From Tetramitus jugosus (taxonomy: Eukaryota; Heterolobosea; Eutetramitea; Acrasida; Vahlkampfiidae): a DNA stretch of 64,000 bases. Shown in pieces: positions 63,786 through 64,000 of this stretch; the stretch's first letter is position 1; the number at the start of each line of letters is the position of its first letter. The notes under the pieces are model-generated. The model was not told the DNA's origin and searched no databases. It was given only the letters and a program-made list of their open reading frames with translations. Location: the NCBI GenBank assembly GCA_937625935.1, contig OW569349.1, forward strand, positions 186,001-250,000. Reading direction: 5' to 3'. A program made the translations under genes and the position numbers.

Positions 63786-64000
63786 TTACTTTGGTTGTGG
63801 GGATTGAGGTTGGGCAGGGGCTGCTATTTTGGCTGCAGCGGCCGCACCGAAGTCCATTTGTTTTCTTGCCAGGCGAGCATAGTAACCATCTGGGATCTGA
63901 ATTAGTTCTCTGTGAGTACCCTTCTCCTTCATTTCTCCCTTGTGCATAACCACAATCAGGTCAGAGTTAACAATTGTGGCCAATCTGTGAGCAATGACAA
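63786..64000 (-). CDS. ABCB-type ABC transporter, C-terminal fragment (5' part outside window)
   Basis: The frame is open to the window edge and ends at 63786. It holds the end of an ABC nucleotide-binding domain: switch histidine in VIAHRLATIV, then SDLIVVMHKGEMKEKGTHRE and GYYARLARKQ, typical of full-length or half ABCB (P-glycoprotein/TAP/mitochondrial) exporters. An Ala/Pro/Gln-rich tail follows. Substrate cannot be told from this fragment. Confidence 0.9.
   Translation of the reverse strand, partial: VIAHRLATIVNSDLIVVMHKGEMKEKGTHRELIQIPDGYYARLARKQMDFGAAAAAKIAAPAQPQSPQPK

Overview
The window looks like nuclear DNA of a heterolobosean amoeboflagellate of the Naegleria type. The evidence is: eukaryotic genes in the standard code, few introns and all of them short (62 to 125 bp, GT-AG), dense packing, A/C-rich leaders made of CAA and AAC runs, and Asn/Ser/Gln/His-rich low-complexity stretches. 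The gene content fits too: flagellar genes (PF16, WDPCP/Fritz), a rich actin/Rho toolkit, and a mitochondrial copy of a bacterial type II secretion pseudopilin, a system known from heteroloboseans, jakobids and malawimonads. The species cannot be fixed from sequence alone. There is no CRISPR array, phage or intact transposon.

Layout. 1-8.1 kb: 3' part of a catalytically dead USP39/Sad1 splicing protein, WDPCP/Fritz, the central-pair protein PF16/SPAG6, and a BRCT-containing family X DNA polymerase (lambda-like). 8.1-11.6 kb: a pseudokinase head-to-head with APC6/CDC16. 12-16.2 kb: an F-box/SPRY protein, a tRNA-Leu(CAA), a small poly(A)-ended retroposed insert beside that tRNA, a low-complexity protein, and a small Lys/Glu-rich ORF. 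16.4-28.7 kb: a large SH3-zinc finger-adenylation-ACP-reductase fusion (carboxylic acid reductase type), DPH1, ATG2, and the type II secretion pseudopilin GspG. 28.7-36.7 kb: a giant membrane-anchored LRR-RGS-RhoGEF, a small membrane protein, and the complex III chaperone CBP3/UQCC1. 37-44.1 kb: a long coiled-coil protein, a RhoGAP, an actin-related protein and a small membrane protein. 44.1-52.1 kb: exportin-7 in four exons, a small two-exon gene, AIP1/WDR1, and a cyclin with KEN and D boxes. 52.7-64 kb: an ankyrin-DOCK RhoGEF, FAM91A1, and the end of an ABCB-type transporter.

Many genes sit in head-to-head pairs separated by 100-470 bp, so bidirectional promoters are likely. Two of these promoters, at PF16/Pol lambda and pseudokinase/APC6, carry perfect 12-bp E2F-type palindromes. 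Three Rho regulators of three classes (DH-PH GEF, DOCK GEF, RhoGAP), with AIP1 and an actin-related protein, make the window rich in amoeboid motility genes. APC6 and an APC/C-degron cyclin are both present.

Gene models with introns were joined by finding GT-AG boundaries that keep frame and restore known family motifs. Several starts were moved downstream to the first ATG because the longest open frame begins at a non-ATG codon.
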